This document shows, in pieces, positions 11,460 to 24,620 of a stretch of DNA of 64,000 nt. The notes below the pieces were generated by a model. It had not been told where the DNA came from and did not search any database. It was given only the letters and a program-made list of their open reading frames with translations. The translations under genes were made by a program, and so were the position numbers. The stretch comes from Doris montereyensis. Taxonomy: Eukaryota > Mollusca > Gastropoda > Nudibranchia > Dorididae. Position 1 is the first letter of the stretch. The number at the start of each line of letters is the position of its first letter. The stretch is from the NCBI GenBank assembly GCA_037039925.1, contig JAXRKP010000276.1, positions 65,001-129,000 of the forward strand, given 5' to 3'.

Positions 11460-11785
11460 AATCTGCCTGGGAAGCATTTAGAAAAATTGCTTGCCTTCGA
11501 AATGCACCTCTGAAAGATAATATTAAAGGTAACAAGGCAGGGATTCATGTGCTATCTCCGTCTATCATGTGGAACTCACTTCCCAATACTGCACGGTACT
11601 GTTCATCGTATCAATTCCTTCCTGTTGTCTTCCCTGAGTTCCCAGCACGTGACACAAAGAATGCGTGGGCCCAGGCGTCCCGAGGGTTGATCGACAAAGC
11701 CTTGGGACAAAAAGAACAAAACGAAACAAAAACAAAATTACATCTCGGTTCATTGAAAAACCTTGAGATATTTCCCACTTAACAG
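11460..11785 (+). mobile_element. Probable retrotransposon C-terminal fragment (copy A)
   Basis: A plus-strand frame containing PSIMWNSLPNTARYCSSYQ resembles the WNSLP tail seen at the end of many L2/CR1/Jockey-type proteins. It has stops just upstream. The same fragment is at about 61,800-62,150 in block B. The family is not resolved. Confidence 0.4.
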
Positions 11786-11796
11786 TATGGTATTGA

Positions 11797-12117
11797 TATG
11801 ATTTGATATGATTAAATTTTACTCACATCCACAACTGAACAAACAATGATCTCTGCGGTTTTGGTAGGATTTTAATTTTGGCTGGACTGTCCTGTAAACA
11901 GCCAAGGGATATTTAACGTGCACAGAGTGTTGTGAACTACACACTGGACCTTCTTCTTATCGCCCATCTCCTCTGATGAGACTTGGGTGTCAACCCACCT
12001 ATCTGGACCAGAGGGATAGGTTTTACTCGAAAAGAAATAGAGAAAATGGTTCAACCTTCTGGGGTTGAAATCCTTGACGTTATGGTTGAGAGGCTTGCCT
12101 CTGGATTACCGAGCCCC
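11797..12117 (-). mobile_element. tRNA-derived SINE family I (minus)
   Basis: On the plus strand it starts GATTTGATATGATTAAATTT and runs through ACTCACATCCACAACTGAAC, the conserved AACAGCCAAGGGATATTTAA block and a tRNA-like head near CTGGATTACCGAGCCC. It is head-to-head with the plus-strand copy at 12,272. Its counterpart in block B is 62,215-62,530. Confidence 0.8.
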
Positions 12118-12271
12118 TCTTCCAGCTTAATGGAATGACATCTGTGATTACATCCAGTAACTCTTCTTCTCAAGCTTCACATCATTTATAGTAATGGGAT
12201 CCACAGAGGTACAGTGTCAGTCTGGCTCTTTGTCAGTTTCTTAAATTCAGACGTTGGCTTTAAATGTTAAT

Positions 12272-12590
12272 TTGAGGGACACGGTGGTCTAGAGGGTAGG
12301 TGTCTGGCTCAGAACCAGAGGGTTGTGGGTTCATGCCCCAATAGGTTGACAAATTTTCAATTTTTTTCAAGTAAAACTCACCCCACCTAGTCCAGGTAGG
12401 TGGATCAACAACTAGTCCCATCAGAGACAGATGATAAAAAGGAGCAACCCTATGTGCAGATTGAAACACTCAGTGCATGGCAAAGATCCCTTCGGCTATG
12501 TACAGAGCAGTTCAGGTAAAATTTATAAAAATCCTACAAAAAACCAGAGATCACCTTGTCATGGATGTGGGTAAAATCAAATCAAATCAA
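12272..12590 (+). mobile_element. tRNA-derived SINE family I (plus, near full length)
   Basis: The pol III box A is TGGTCTAGAGG at 12,285-12,295 and box B is GGGTTCATGCCCC at 12,328-12,339. A conserved body follows, with CCACCTAGTCCAGGTAGGTG and CAGTTCAGGTAAAATTTATA, then ACCTTGTCATGGATGTGGGT and a tail of AAATC repeats. This is the best copy of the family in the window. Block B carries the same insertion at 63,331-63,492, cut short by an RTE element. Confidence 0.87.
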
Positions 12591-12819
12591 ATATAAAACT
12601 CTCTGTGTCTCTGTCTCTCATCTCTCTTTCTGTGTCTCTGTCTGTCTCTGTTTCTTCATACAACACCTCTGTTATAACTGAATCTCTGATTATATACTCC
12701 TCTTCTTCACAGGTTAGTTTTTACTGTGAATAAAGAGTGGAAGTGCACCTGGCAATGGGCTTATCATAGCCCGTCCTATTTTAAGTGGTTCCAACACCAA
12801 TTAATTGTAGTAGGTTTTT

Positions 12820-13107
12820 AATTTTGATTTGATTTTACCCACATCCACACCTAACGCTATCTCAGGGTTTTGGTAGGACTTTTAATTTCACCCGAACTGT
12901 CCTGTAAACAGCAGAAGGATCTTTAACATGTACAGAGCGTTGTGGTCTTTTAATTATCCGTCTCAGATGTGACTATTCAGCCTACCTGGACCAGGGGAGT
13001 AGTTTTTGCTCGAAAACTCAAGAAAGTTTTCCAACCGCCGCCGAGGCTAGAACCCATGACCTGTTGGTTGAGGGGCCAACACTCTGCCTCTGGATTACTG
13101 TGTCCCC
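12820..13107 (-). mobile_element. SINE family I (minus)
   Basis: Starts TTTTGATTTGATTTTACCCA on the plus strand and ends with the tRNA-like head at about 13,107. The insertion ends 24 bases from the splice donor of the exon at 13,132-13,207, so it lies just inside the intron. Confidence 0.78.
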
Positions 13108-13131
13108 CCTAAATGCTGTAGGAAAACTCAC

Positions 13132-13207
13132 CTTTTTGGCCATTTCCTCAGCTGGCTTGAACATGTTGGTCTCCTCATAGCCAAAAGCAAGCAACCCATG
13201 GAGTTCC
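13132..13207 (-). CDS. TTC38: TTC38-like protein, exon ELHGLLAFG (copy A)
   Basis: 76 bases between a TGTCATCAG acceptor and a GTGAGT donor. After one base that completes a glycine codon it encodes ELHGLLAFGYEETNMFKPAE then EMAKK, ending in phase 0. Human TTC38 reads [20 protein letters not shown] then LAKE. Phase 0 matches the start of the exon at 8,669, but about 43 residues of the family lie between them, so an exon is missing or was not recognised. Confidence 0.88.
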
Positions 13208-13392
13208 CTGATGACACAATTTATAATACACATATATAGCAATGGGTTTGACTTGATATTTGATATGATCGTTTTATGTCACTTCTAGTTACGTTCCAAC
13301 CATTTTTTACGGTTTATTTCTTATTTTGCTGTCTTCTGTTGTCTATGTGTGTGTATGTGTGTGTGTGTATGTGAGGTGGGGGATTATCTTAT

Positions 13393-13735
13393 TTTGATTT
13401 CATTTGATTTGACTGTCTCTACATGCACAACTAAAGTGATCTCAGTGTTTTTGGTAGGATTTTGCCCAAACTGCAATGTAACCAGCCAAAGGATCTTCAA
13501 CGTGAACAGAGTGTTGTGATCTACACACACAGGCATTCATTTTGTAATTGTCCATCTACGAAGGGATAAAGTGTTGATCAAATTATCTGGACCACAGGGG
13601 CAGTGGTTTTTTTTTTTTTTTTTTAAATAGATAAAGTGGGGTGAAGCGTGCTGTGGGGGTAGGGGTTGGGATGGGAGGGGGGGTGTGGGTGGGGGTGTGG
13701 GGAGTGGGGTGGTGGGTGGGGGGAGGGAGAGGGGC
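13393..13735 (-). repeat. Truncated SINE I and G-rich low-complexity tract
   Basis: A SINE I copy (TTTGATTTGACTGTCTCTAC start) breaks off at a poly-T run near 13,610. It is followed by about 100 bases of GGGGTGTGGGT-like G-rich sequence to 13,735. The G runs on the plus strand could form G-quadruplexes. No gene is seen. Confidence 0.65.
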
Positions 13736-13999
13736 TATACAATAAATGTTCATCTCATGTCAAAATTTGTAATGTTCCTTGCTTCTCTTAATTTCTACTC
13801 TTCTCATATTTTATTTTATCTTTACAAGTACACATATGAGGGTCACTAGTTAAATGTCCCAAAGGGGAAAGAAGGAATAATGGTATCGACTTCAAATATT
13901 CATAAATTTTCAAAGTGTTCTCCTTGAGCTTGTATGCAAAGCTGTAACCGCCTAAAATAAGAATCAAAGCAGCCCTGCTACATTTCCAAAGGTCTGACG

Positions 14000-14250
14000 T
14001 TGTGTTCCTTGGGAAAGATGCTTTATACGCGCATTTTCTCCATTCGACCCAGGTGTAAATGGGCACCAACAACAGTCTGGGATTAAATACGTGAGACGGT
14101 CTAGCGTTCTATATAGGAGGTAATTTTTATCACCTGTTCTGCTTCATGCTTTAGACACCAGGAAGAAGCTTTACTGTTGCCGGCATTCAAACTTAGGACC
14201 TCATGATCTTGAGTCTGGCACTAGACTTCCAACAACACCTCTGATCTCAA
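14000..14250. mobile_element. Mosaic SINE family II copy
   Basis: The body (GCGCATTTTCTCCATTCGAC, CCCAGGTGTAAATGGGCACC, TCACCTGTTCTGCTTCATGC) is in plus orientation. It is followed by a tRNA-like head in minus orientation (box B-like AAGTTTGAATGCC on the minus strand). This could be two overlapping insertions or a rearranged copy. Confidence 0.55.
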
Positions 14251-14271
14251 ACCTTGTTCTTATTTCTAGGC

Positions 14272-14455
14272 ACTTTGTTTGTTTGTTTCTTTGAATTAAA
14301 CCCTGTCCACCGTGGTGGTGATCTCAGGGTTACATTAAGAGGAAACAGCAAGATGAAAGATAAAGTGAAAGCGTGAAAGGAAAGAAGTAGGACCTATCAG
14401 CACCGCCCGCCAAACGGCCACAACAGGAGCACCCGTCAACTGCCCACCACTGGAC
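14272..14455. repeat. SINE-like family III copy
   Basis: Contains TTTGTTTGTTTCTTTGAATT, then GGTGGTGATCTCAGGGTTAC and a purine-rich middle, ending near CCCACCACTGGACTCAACAC. It ends about 20 bases from the splice donor of the exon at 14,474. Confidence 0.65.
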
Positions 14456-14473
14456 TCAACACCAAGTCCTTAC

Positions 14474-14647
14474 CCATAGAATGGCATGTTGGGCTTCCAA
14501 TGAGGAAACACTCTGGCTAAACTGTTACGAATCTCATAAGATCTTCCCTGGTAGAAGTAGCAGCTGAAAGCAAACTTCAAAGCCAGCATATCCGTTGGAA
14601 ATTGCGTTAAGATCTCTTCCCATACAAGAGCAGCCTTATCAGTCCAT
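14474..14647 (-). CDS. TTC38: TTC38-like protein, exon [10 protein letters not shown] (copy A)
   Basis: 174 bases between a TTTTCCTGACAG acceptor and a GTAAGG donor. It encodes [40 protein letters not shown] and NSLARVFPHWKPNMPFYG. Human TTC38 has [42 protein letters not shown] and TPDIP. The first base completes a glycine codon from the exon at 16,487 and the last two bases begin the codon finished at 13,207. Only copy A of this exon lies in the window. Confidence 0.93.
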
Positions 14648-14739
14648 CTGTCAGGAAAATTCAATTCATCAGGTAAACGTAGAATGTGATACTAGGAAAA
14701 ATATAATTCAATGGGAAAAGATCAAATTTAAAAATAAAC

Positions 14740-14890
14740 CAGGCTTGTTTGTTTGCTTCATTGAAATTTACCCTGTCCCCCATTACGGTGATCTCAGGAT
14801 GAATTAAGAGGAAATAGTAAGTAGTAAGATGAAAGATAAATGAAAGAAACAAAAGAAAGAAGTAGGGCTTACCAGCAGAACCCACAAATC
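14740..14890. repeat. SINE-like family III copy
   Basis: Contains TTGTTTGCTTCATTGAAATT, CCCTGTCCCCCATTACGGTG and GAAAGAAACAAAAGAAAGAA, then CAGCAGAACCCACAAATCGC. Same orientation as the copy at 14,272. The two flank the exon at 14,474-14,647. Confidence 0.65.
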
Positions 14891-14961
14891 GCCTGCAGAA
14901 AAAGACACCAATCTGCTTGAGCAAATGGTTTACTACTTTAAGTTCTTTATTATTAGACACT

Positions 14962-15182
14962 TGATTTCATTTGATTTTACCGACATCCACAAAGATGGTG
15001 GTCTCCGGATTTTCAATAGGATTTTTTATTTTACCTGGATTGTCCTTAAACATCCGAGGGATCTTTAACATGCACAGAGTGTTGAGATCTGCAGACAGAA
15101 CCAAATTTCAACCTCTTGGGGACCCCACCCAAGACCTTTTGGTTGACAGACCAGCAAATTACCTCAGGACTACCATGTCCCA
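14962..15182 (-). mobile_element. SINE family I (minus, internally shortened)
   Basis: Starts TGATTTCATTTGATTTTACC on the plus strand, keeps the CATCCACAAAGATGGTGGTC and GGGATCTTTAACATGCACAG blocks and ends with a tRNA-like head at CTACCATGTCCC. The middle part is shorter than in the copy at 11,797. Confidence 0.7.
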
Positions 15183-15379
15183 TTTATGGTAAGACAAATA
15201 GGAATTCATAGTTTCCTTTCCCCAAATGCATGCCAAGCCTGACACAAGTTCCCTACATATGTGCTTTCAACAATCTAGCTGTAGTTGTACTGTAGTAAAG
15301 CATTCATAGAGGCGTTGTGGTGAAATTGTAGTGTTGAAAGGAAAAGTTGATATATACATTTTTTAAAAATTCATACAAT

Positions 15380-15620
15380 CAAAATCATTGTGTTTATCTA
15401 AAATCCCCACTGAGCGATTCTAGATATTGGACCAAATAATGTGTTTGCAAATCTGTTTAGAACTAAAAAAAGCCTTTATGACTTGAAGTTGACCATATTT
15501 TCGAATGAGAATTCAAGATGGTAGTATTTCCATGGCAACCATATGATAAACATGTCTTCCCAAATGTTTTCAGCTAACTTAGACATGCTGAGTTCAATGG
15601 TACCGGTTAAAATTGTCTAT
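15380..15620. repeat. Interspersed repeat carrying a CCATGGCAACC motif
   Basis: Contains TTCAAGATGGTAGTATTTCC directly followed by ATGGCAACC at 15,512-15,540. Nearly the same module is at 21,177-21,205 and, inverted, at 32,326-32,354. The surrounding bases are only loosely similar. No coding frame is seen. Confidence 0.5.
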
Positions 15621-15679
15621 TTTAAGAACTATTAAAAATCATGTTCAGGACCCGACTGCAGAGAAAGATAAAGATGGAT

Positions 15680-15795
15680 TTATAGTCCGCATTCCCACAC
15701 AAGTGCAGGCTCACCGACTGCACATTATTTATCCCCTAACAGGCCATTTCATTCAAAGTCCTTCTCAACTCTCGGAGGAGCATGCAGTACACTAG
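15680..15795. repeat. ~170-bp interspersed repeat, partial copy
   Basis: Contains CCCACACAAGTGCAGGCTCA then AGGCCATTTCATTCAAAGTC and CTTCTCAACT, a shortened match to the repeat at 2,017-2,190. The right part of the unit is missing. From here to about 16,250 I see no gene. Confidence 0.6.
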
Positions 15796-16259
15796 CCTAT
15801 TAGGCTTTTCATACTTACACTTTGACAGGATCTTTCTCTACCTATAGCTGAGTACTAATTTACACCCGAGTCAAGTGAGAAAAGCAGAGTGCTTTCAATA
15901 AGAGGGAGAGAAACAAATAACAATAACACAGATTCAAGTAGAGTTCAACATCTCTCGCCATCACTCCCATCCCGCCCAGCAGCTTCGTGATTCATAAAGT
16001 TGGAAGTGCGACATTGCTGTGTGTGAGTGTGTGACCATAAAAGAAATACAAAACAAATAAATAAATAGTCAGAGAGGTGAAGTAATTCACAGATCAATAC
16101 AGGAAATTGTTACAATACAGTACTTTAAATGTATACATGTCAAACCAAACATTAAAATCGTCGCAATAGGCAATTGTTAGCACTGAACAAAGACATTAGA
16201 AGTAAGGTCACAAAGGTATTCAAGGTGTGCTACTTCACTAACAGCTTTTAAATCAGGAC

Positions 16260-16430
16260 TAAAATTCCATTTTTTTACGCTGTAAGGCTTTTGATTTTGA
16301 CTTTGTTTTATCCTACTATGCACATGTATTATATATCATTGTTGTTATGTTGTTTTGCTACCATTGTAAAGCGCTTAAAACCTGTTTTCTACAGGTGCCA
16401 TTTATCATCATCCTTATTATTTACGTGCAC
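16260..16430 (+). mobile_element. L2-like 3' end remnant
   Basis: ACCATTGTAAAGCGCTTAAA near 16,360-16,380, with ATCATCATCCTTATTATT after it, resembles the 3' end of L2-type elements (an AAAGCGCTT box followed by a short repeat). No protein part remains. Confidence 0.45.
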
Positions 16431-16486
16431 ACACATATGTCAAGCCTGTCACTGAAGGGATTCTTTAAATGATTTTCCACACTGAC

Positions 16487-16660
16487 CCGCCTGTCCATGT
16501 TTCCAATGCCTCAATGTGCTTCTTTTCCTCCAAGTCAAGTTTGGCGTCTTCTGTCCCATGTCTATCATTCTGTTCATGTCATCTCTGAGCTCCTGGCTGA
16601 GTTGCATTGACTGTCCGCCACCCAGCAAGTTCAGACCATTCTTGAACACCATGCCCATAA
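16487..16660 (-). pseudogene. TTC38: TTC38-like exon with a one-base frame break (copy A)
   Basis: The exon lies between a CTTTATCTAG acceptor and a GTCAGT donor. Two bases complete a valine codon, then MGMVFKNGLNLLGGGQSMQL and SQELRDDMNRMIDMG, matching human VMGHAMATGLVLIGTG. After MIDMG the frame slips: the family-like continuation TEDAKLDLEEKKHIEALETW is one base out. The length is 174 where the two splice phases require 173 or 176 modulo 3. One extra G in the GGG of ATGGGACAG would restore agreement, so a homopolymer error is possible. Otherwise it is a real lesion. Confidence 0.84.
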
Positions 16661-17878
<1,218 letters not shown>

Positions 17879-17879
17879 A

Positions 17880-19184
17880 GAGAAACAATGATATAAGGGG
17901 GATGCGATGGATTCTTAACTTAAGAAGTAGAGAGAGATGTAAAAGAAACTGATTTAAATCTTTTTTCTAAGTATTTAGAAATTAAATGTGAAAGAAAAAG
18001 TTAAAATTGTCATTGAGAGATTTGAAGTAAATAAATAAAAGTGTTGAAAGAAACAATGATATAAAATGTAATAAGAAGGTAAAATAAACTGATTTAATCA
18101 TTTTTGGAATAAATTAAGATAATGTAATTAAATTAACAATAAGAAAGCAAGTTAAAATTGTCATTGAGAGCAAGCCAACTGAACGTAAATCAATTGAAAA
18201 TTGAAAATGGCGCTATGGAATTTGAAAGAAGTGAGGCCCTAGTGTGTAGTTAGATTGCCACATCATGTGACGTAGAAACACGGTGCGAGGTGATGTATCA
18301 GGCTATCTATTCATGACGGCTGTGGTTTGACTCCAAACGCTTGATCACTTAGGGAATATTTTGACCGGGGGACTGCAAAGTAAACAGCTTTGCTCCATTG
18401 AGAGCAAGACAAAATGGCAGTCGGCATATACAAACTGTGGTTTCTTTATAATAATATTTGTAATTTTCTCCATTAAAATGTATCTTTCTGATTCTTTAAA
18501 CAATTTTTAATATTCTTTATCCACCCCTTCCCTTCCATCTGAGTGATATGTCTTTTTTTTCTTCTTCAATTTTGTTGGATACCATGTTTCCTCTCTTTTT
18601 TCCTTTACTTACCTCGACACCAATTTTAATTCACATTAACACATTGCTATATTAATAAATCTCTCCTCTTCTGTATTTTTGCTTTCAATATCTTTGAGTA
18701 TTATGGTGGCTACCAGTAAAATTGACTTGTAAAGACAGTGGAACAGCCTCAAATCCTGACTGAATTGGATTATCGAAACGTGACTGTATAAGAATAAACA
18801 CTTTTTGTAATAATACAGGCAAACATAATTAGCCTAATCTACATAGTAAAAAGCCTTTATTCAATTTAATGGCAAAGTGAAAGTCTGAAATTAACTGAAC
18901 CGACTTCTATACATTTCTGATTTAGATCAATAAATTAAAATTGATCAGCTCAATGCAATACATAACCACCTTTAACTTGAAGAATCGCAAGATCCATGAC
19001 CTATAAAACAGATTTTTCAATGTTAAGATGCACATATAAAAATGTATCATTCACTTAAACTACCTCAAGAGTTTTTAATTCAACATTTTCAAGCTTATAA
19101 GGGAAAAAAGAAAAACGAAACATATAATTATATGTACACACACACACGCACACAATAATGATAACAGAGAAACTACATAGGTAC
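17880..19184. other. Intron sequence, no gene seen
   Basis: AT-rich sequence inside the intron between the exons at 19,185 and 16,660. It contains several poor A-rich near-repeats (GAAACAATGATATAA occurs twice near 17,883 and 18,050). No gene or clear mobile element was recognised. Confidence 0.45.
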
Positions 19185-19266
19185 CGAAATTCTCATCTGC
19201 TTTCGTCATTTTGTCAAGAGTCCCGTCCATGCCTCCCAGGCTTTCATTGGCAAACCATCCTACAAA
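19185..19266 (-). CDS. TTC38: TTC38-like protein, exon FVGWFANESLGG (copy A)
   Basis: 82 bases between a CTCTCTCAG acceptor and a GTACCT donor. It encodes FVGWFANESLGGMDGTLDKM then TKADENF plus one base. Human TTC38 reads [20 protein letters not shown] then KAADPTF. Joined to 16,660 the split codon gives valine, reproducing the family FVMG sequence, which confirms both splice sites. Confidence 0.93.
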
Positions 19267-19565
19267 CTGAGAGAGCAAAGAAAGCGACAATACAATTGTA
19301 ACACAAAGATAAATCTCATGTTCTCTTTATGAAACGCCAAGAAACAACAAAAAGAACAAAATCTCATATTGTTCAAATTTAGTTTAAATTTGTTAATTTT
19401 CTAATTTCTCACGCAGACAGATTATTTTTTAATGTGGCTGTGATACATACAGTTAGTAGTCTCCGCCAAAGAGGCTGCCGCTTAAGAGGCTGATTTTTCT
19501 GTGTAACAGATTTTTTCCTTTTTAATAATTATAATGTCTAAGAGGGCTGTGATCAAAGCACTGAC

Positions 19566-19643
19566 CTGTGCGAGAGCAGCATCATACATCTTGCATGCTT
19601 CATTGCTTCCTGTGGTGAGAGGAAGATTCTCGTTTTTCCACTC
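19566..19643 (-). CDS. TTC38: TTC38-like protein, first recognised exon (copy A)
   Basis: 78 bases, phase 0 at both ends, between a TTTATTGCAG acceptor and a GTCAGT donor. It encodes EWKNENLPLTTGSNEACKMY and DAALAQ. Human TTC38 has [20 protein letters not shown] then DATLTQ. In human TTC38 about 10 residues precede this point, so a short upstream exon with the start codon should lie at higher coordinates. It was not identified. Confidence 0.92.
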
Positions 19644-19744
19644 CTGCAATAAAGTTTATGACTCATGAAACTTGTCCATGATAAACAAAAATGGAATATA
19701 AAACATCATGATAATAATCAAATCCATTGGCAAATACAGTTACC

Positions 19745-19850
19745 ATCAAAGATATTTTGTGTGTTTCATTGCAGTTTACCGTATCCACCATATATATGCG
19801 TTATCCCAGGGTGAACCAAGGACAAACAGCAAAATAAAAGACGTGACCCT
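19745..19850. repeat. SINE-like family III fragment
   Basis: GTGTGTTTCATTGCAGTTTA, CCGTATCCACCATATATATG then CAGGGTGAACCAAGGACAAA. This is a diverged and shortened member of the family at 6,030. It lies upstream of the exon at 19,566-19,643. Confidence 0.55.
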
Positions 19851-19955
19851 TATAAAAATAAGATATCGCACACACTATTGTGAATTCACTCACTGCCAAT
19901 GTTCCTCTAATTCTTTTAGTCTGTGCGCGCACATTTTTGGTGTTGTGCTTTTTTT

Positions 19956-20222
19956 TGGATTGATTTGATTTACCCACATCCACAGCTAAGGTGATCTCGG
20001 GGTTTTCGGTAGGATTCTTAATTTTGCCCAGACTGCCCTGCAAACAGCCAAGGGACCTCCTTTTTATCGTCTGTCTCCGATGGGACTAGGTGTCGATCCA
20101 CCAGGTGTAGATTTTGCTCCAAAAAATACGAGACAATTTTTCAACCGTTAGCGGGCTCAAATTCGAACCCACTACCTCTTGGTTGAGAGGCCGACACCTT
20201 GCCTCTGAACTACCAAGTTCCC
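19956..20222 (-). mobile_element. SINE family I (minus)
   Basis: Begins TTGGATTGATTTGATTTACC on the plus strand, with the conserved ACATCCACAGCTAAGGTGAT block. It ends at a tRNA-like head; read on the minus strand this includes CAACCAAGAGGTAGTGGGTT followed by CGAA (box B). Confidence 0.8.
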
Positions 20223-20306
20223 TGGTGTTGTGCAGAATTTGACGTAAAATCCCAATTGTGTGCAAAACAATAGATTTTAACATTTTTGTGCATACTGTTG
20301 TTTTTA

Positions 20307-21300
20307 GATGCCATTTTTGACGAAAATGGTACAAATCTAGCTATCATACTAGTGGATAGAGTAGTTCATTCCCGTCACAACGATATCATAAAAAAGCTCA
20401 GTATCGATTCTTTGAATTTAGACGAATTTTGTAGAAACAATACAGGTCTATCTTTCAACACAGCTATTATACGCTAAAAGCCAGAAATATTATCTAAATT
20501 AATCCAAGTTTGTAGTCATTTTGATCGTCACAATATACGCTATCGAAAACAAACTTATTTGAAGATCTATTATGAACGTTGCCTTAGATTGTCCGGAACA
20601 TATGGGACATATTATTCACGCACCTATTATCAAAGGGCACCATCTCAAAATGAGTAAAAACGTGCTGGTGCACTTGAAACAGTGTCAATAAGAAGTAGTT
20701 GAGAGCCTCTCAAGGTTTTATGATGTTTCAAAGTATTATCCAACTCTTTTCTTAGGTTTATTGGAGAAAAATATATTTAAATAACAGAAAATAAGAGAAA
20801 ATTACGATTTTCTCAAAATGTCGATTTTTGTTCATTATTTCCTATCTACTTTTTTTAAAATTTCTCAACATGTCTTCATGAAATTTGGTGTGAATGATGA
20901 GTGGAGGAAAAACAAAAAAATTATTGGATGCTTTTTTCGAAATGTATTATAGTTTTGGAAAAATTGAATTTTTTAAACAATATTTTGTATATTTTGGGTT
21001 GTTCTCATATGCTATGTTCAAAAATTCATAAAAATTTTTTTACAAATAAAACAAAAATCCGATCACACAAAATTTCGATATTTTATCAATTAAGGTGTGT
21101 GCCAAGTTTGAAACAAATTTGTTGAAAAATGTAGAAGCCTATCAAAATTGAACTTGGTAAAATTTGGGGCAAAATCCAAGATGGCCGCTGTTTCCATGGC
21201 AACCGGAAAATCCCGACATATTTCAACTCAGTACACAATGCCCATTACACGTATACATAAGTTAAATTGATGGGAACAAACGAAAACATTTTCACTAGAG
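20307..21300 (+). repeat. Unnamed interspersed repeat X, plus-strand copy
   Basis: This roughly 0.8-1 kb sequence has an inverted relative at 33,670-37,806 that is split by an RTE insertion. Shared landmarks are GCCATTTTTGACGAAAATGG, CAGTATCGATTCTTT, AGCCAGAAATATTATCTAAA, TTATCAAAGGGCACCATCTC and CCTATCTACTTTTTTT. No long open frame, terminal repeats or pol III boxes are visible. Beyond 21,130 it runs into the CCATGGCAACC module at 21,177-21,205. Its class is unknown. Confidence 0.75.
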
Positions 21301-22711
<1,411 letters not shown>

Positions 22712-22772
<61 letters not shown>

Positions 22773-22879
22773 TCCCCCCCCTTTCTCTCTCTCTATCTAT
22801 CATTTTTCACAGCGTGCCCCTTCCCCCCCCTCTCTCTATCTTTCAGTCTTGTGGAAGCGCCCCCCCCCTCTCTCTCTCT

Positions 22880-22958
<79 letters not shown>

Positions 22959-23025
22959 TTCAGTCTTGTGTGTGTGTCCCCCCTCTCTCTCTTTCTCTAT
23001 CTTTCAGTCTTGTGAGTGTGCCCCC

Positions 23026-23091
<66 letters not shown>

Positions 23092-23413
23092 ATCTACCTA
23101 TCTTTCACAGTTTTGTGTATGTGCCCCCTCCCCTCTCTCTCTCTCTATCATTAAGTCAGTGTGTGTGTCCCTCCCTCTCTCTCCCTTTTTCTCTATATAT
23201 ATCTTTCAGTCTTGGTGTGCCCCCCCGTCTCTGTTTCTGTCTCTTTCGCAGTTTTGTGTGTTCCCGCCCCCTCTTATCCTCTCTTTTTTGGCGGACCCTG
23301 CTGGAAGGTTCTTTCCTTTCACTCTTTTGATTTATCTATCAATATCATCTTGCTGTTTCCTCTTATTCAGTCTGAGACTATTGCATAAGGTGTGCAGTGT
23401 AAATGGCAATGAA

Positions 23414-23506
<93 letters not shown>

Positions 23507-23510
23507 CTGT
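22712..23510 (+). repeat. (CT)n array with repeated TATCTTTCAGTCTTGTG units
   Basis: Long (CT)n tracts alternate about seven times with a spacer of the form TATCTTTCAGTCTTGTGTGT followed by a C run. Examples are near 22,840, 22,960, 23,000, 23,100, 23,155, 23,205 and 23,250. The last block is pure (CT)n at 23,421-23,503. Each unit looks like a strong 3' splice site (pyrimidine tract then TTTCAG). The Ser/Leu-rich frames are artefacts of the repeat. Confidence 0.9.
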
Positions 23511-23883
23511 CTTTCTCAGGCTTGTATGTGCCATCACCCCCCCCCCATCCCGCCCTCTATAACTTAGTATAACACAGGCACCTACACACTGTATTGTGTG
23601 AATATTAGGCATGAGATTGTTAATGTTATCATCAACAGAAATCCATGTCAGTACAGTGTTATTGGTGGATGAATGAATTGAATGTGCATGCTCTGCTGTG
23701 ACCTTATCAAGCCCATTCTAATGTCAGCTGTGGAGAAAGAGACACACACACACGATACCAAAAGATAGACGCACACACACACAAGGAAAAAGATAGAAAG
23801 ATAAGAGGGGGAGGGAGGGGGACACATATCACATCGAGACAGATAGAAAAAGTCAAGAGATAGAAGGCCGCCAAAGATAGATT

Positions 23884-24520
<637 letters not shown>

Positions 24521-24620
24521 TAGCGTGTGTGTGTGTGTGTCTCTCTCTCTCTCTCTCTTCTTTCTCCCTCCCCTCTCTCTCTTTCTCTGTCTGAAGTCTG
24601 TCTGTTTATCTGTCTGTCTG

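Larger units (their letters stand above)
100..12465. repeat. Large direct duplication, copy A
   Basis: This block is collinear with 50,140-63,492 in the same orientation. Exons, introns, microsatellites, SINE pieces and L2 remnants recur in the same order. Similarity is high in exons (often identical) and broken in introns by small indels and several insertions. It covers the 3' half of the TTC38-like gene. Known interruptions: copy A has a different segment at 9,229-10,565 and extra sequence at 6,550-6,880. Copy B has extra sequence at 51,659-51,832, 53,741-54,300 and 62,546-63,223. Real duplication and unmerged haplotypes cannot be separated here. Confidence 0.93.

Noticed and set aside
12272..12345. 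A functional tRNA gene
   Set aside because: Box A and box B are present, but the cloverleaf is not maintained and the sequence recurs with a long SINE body and an AAATC tail.
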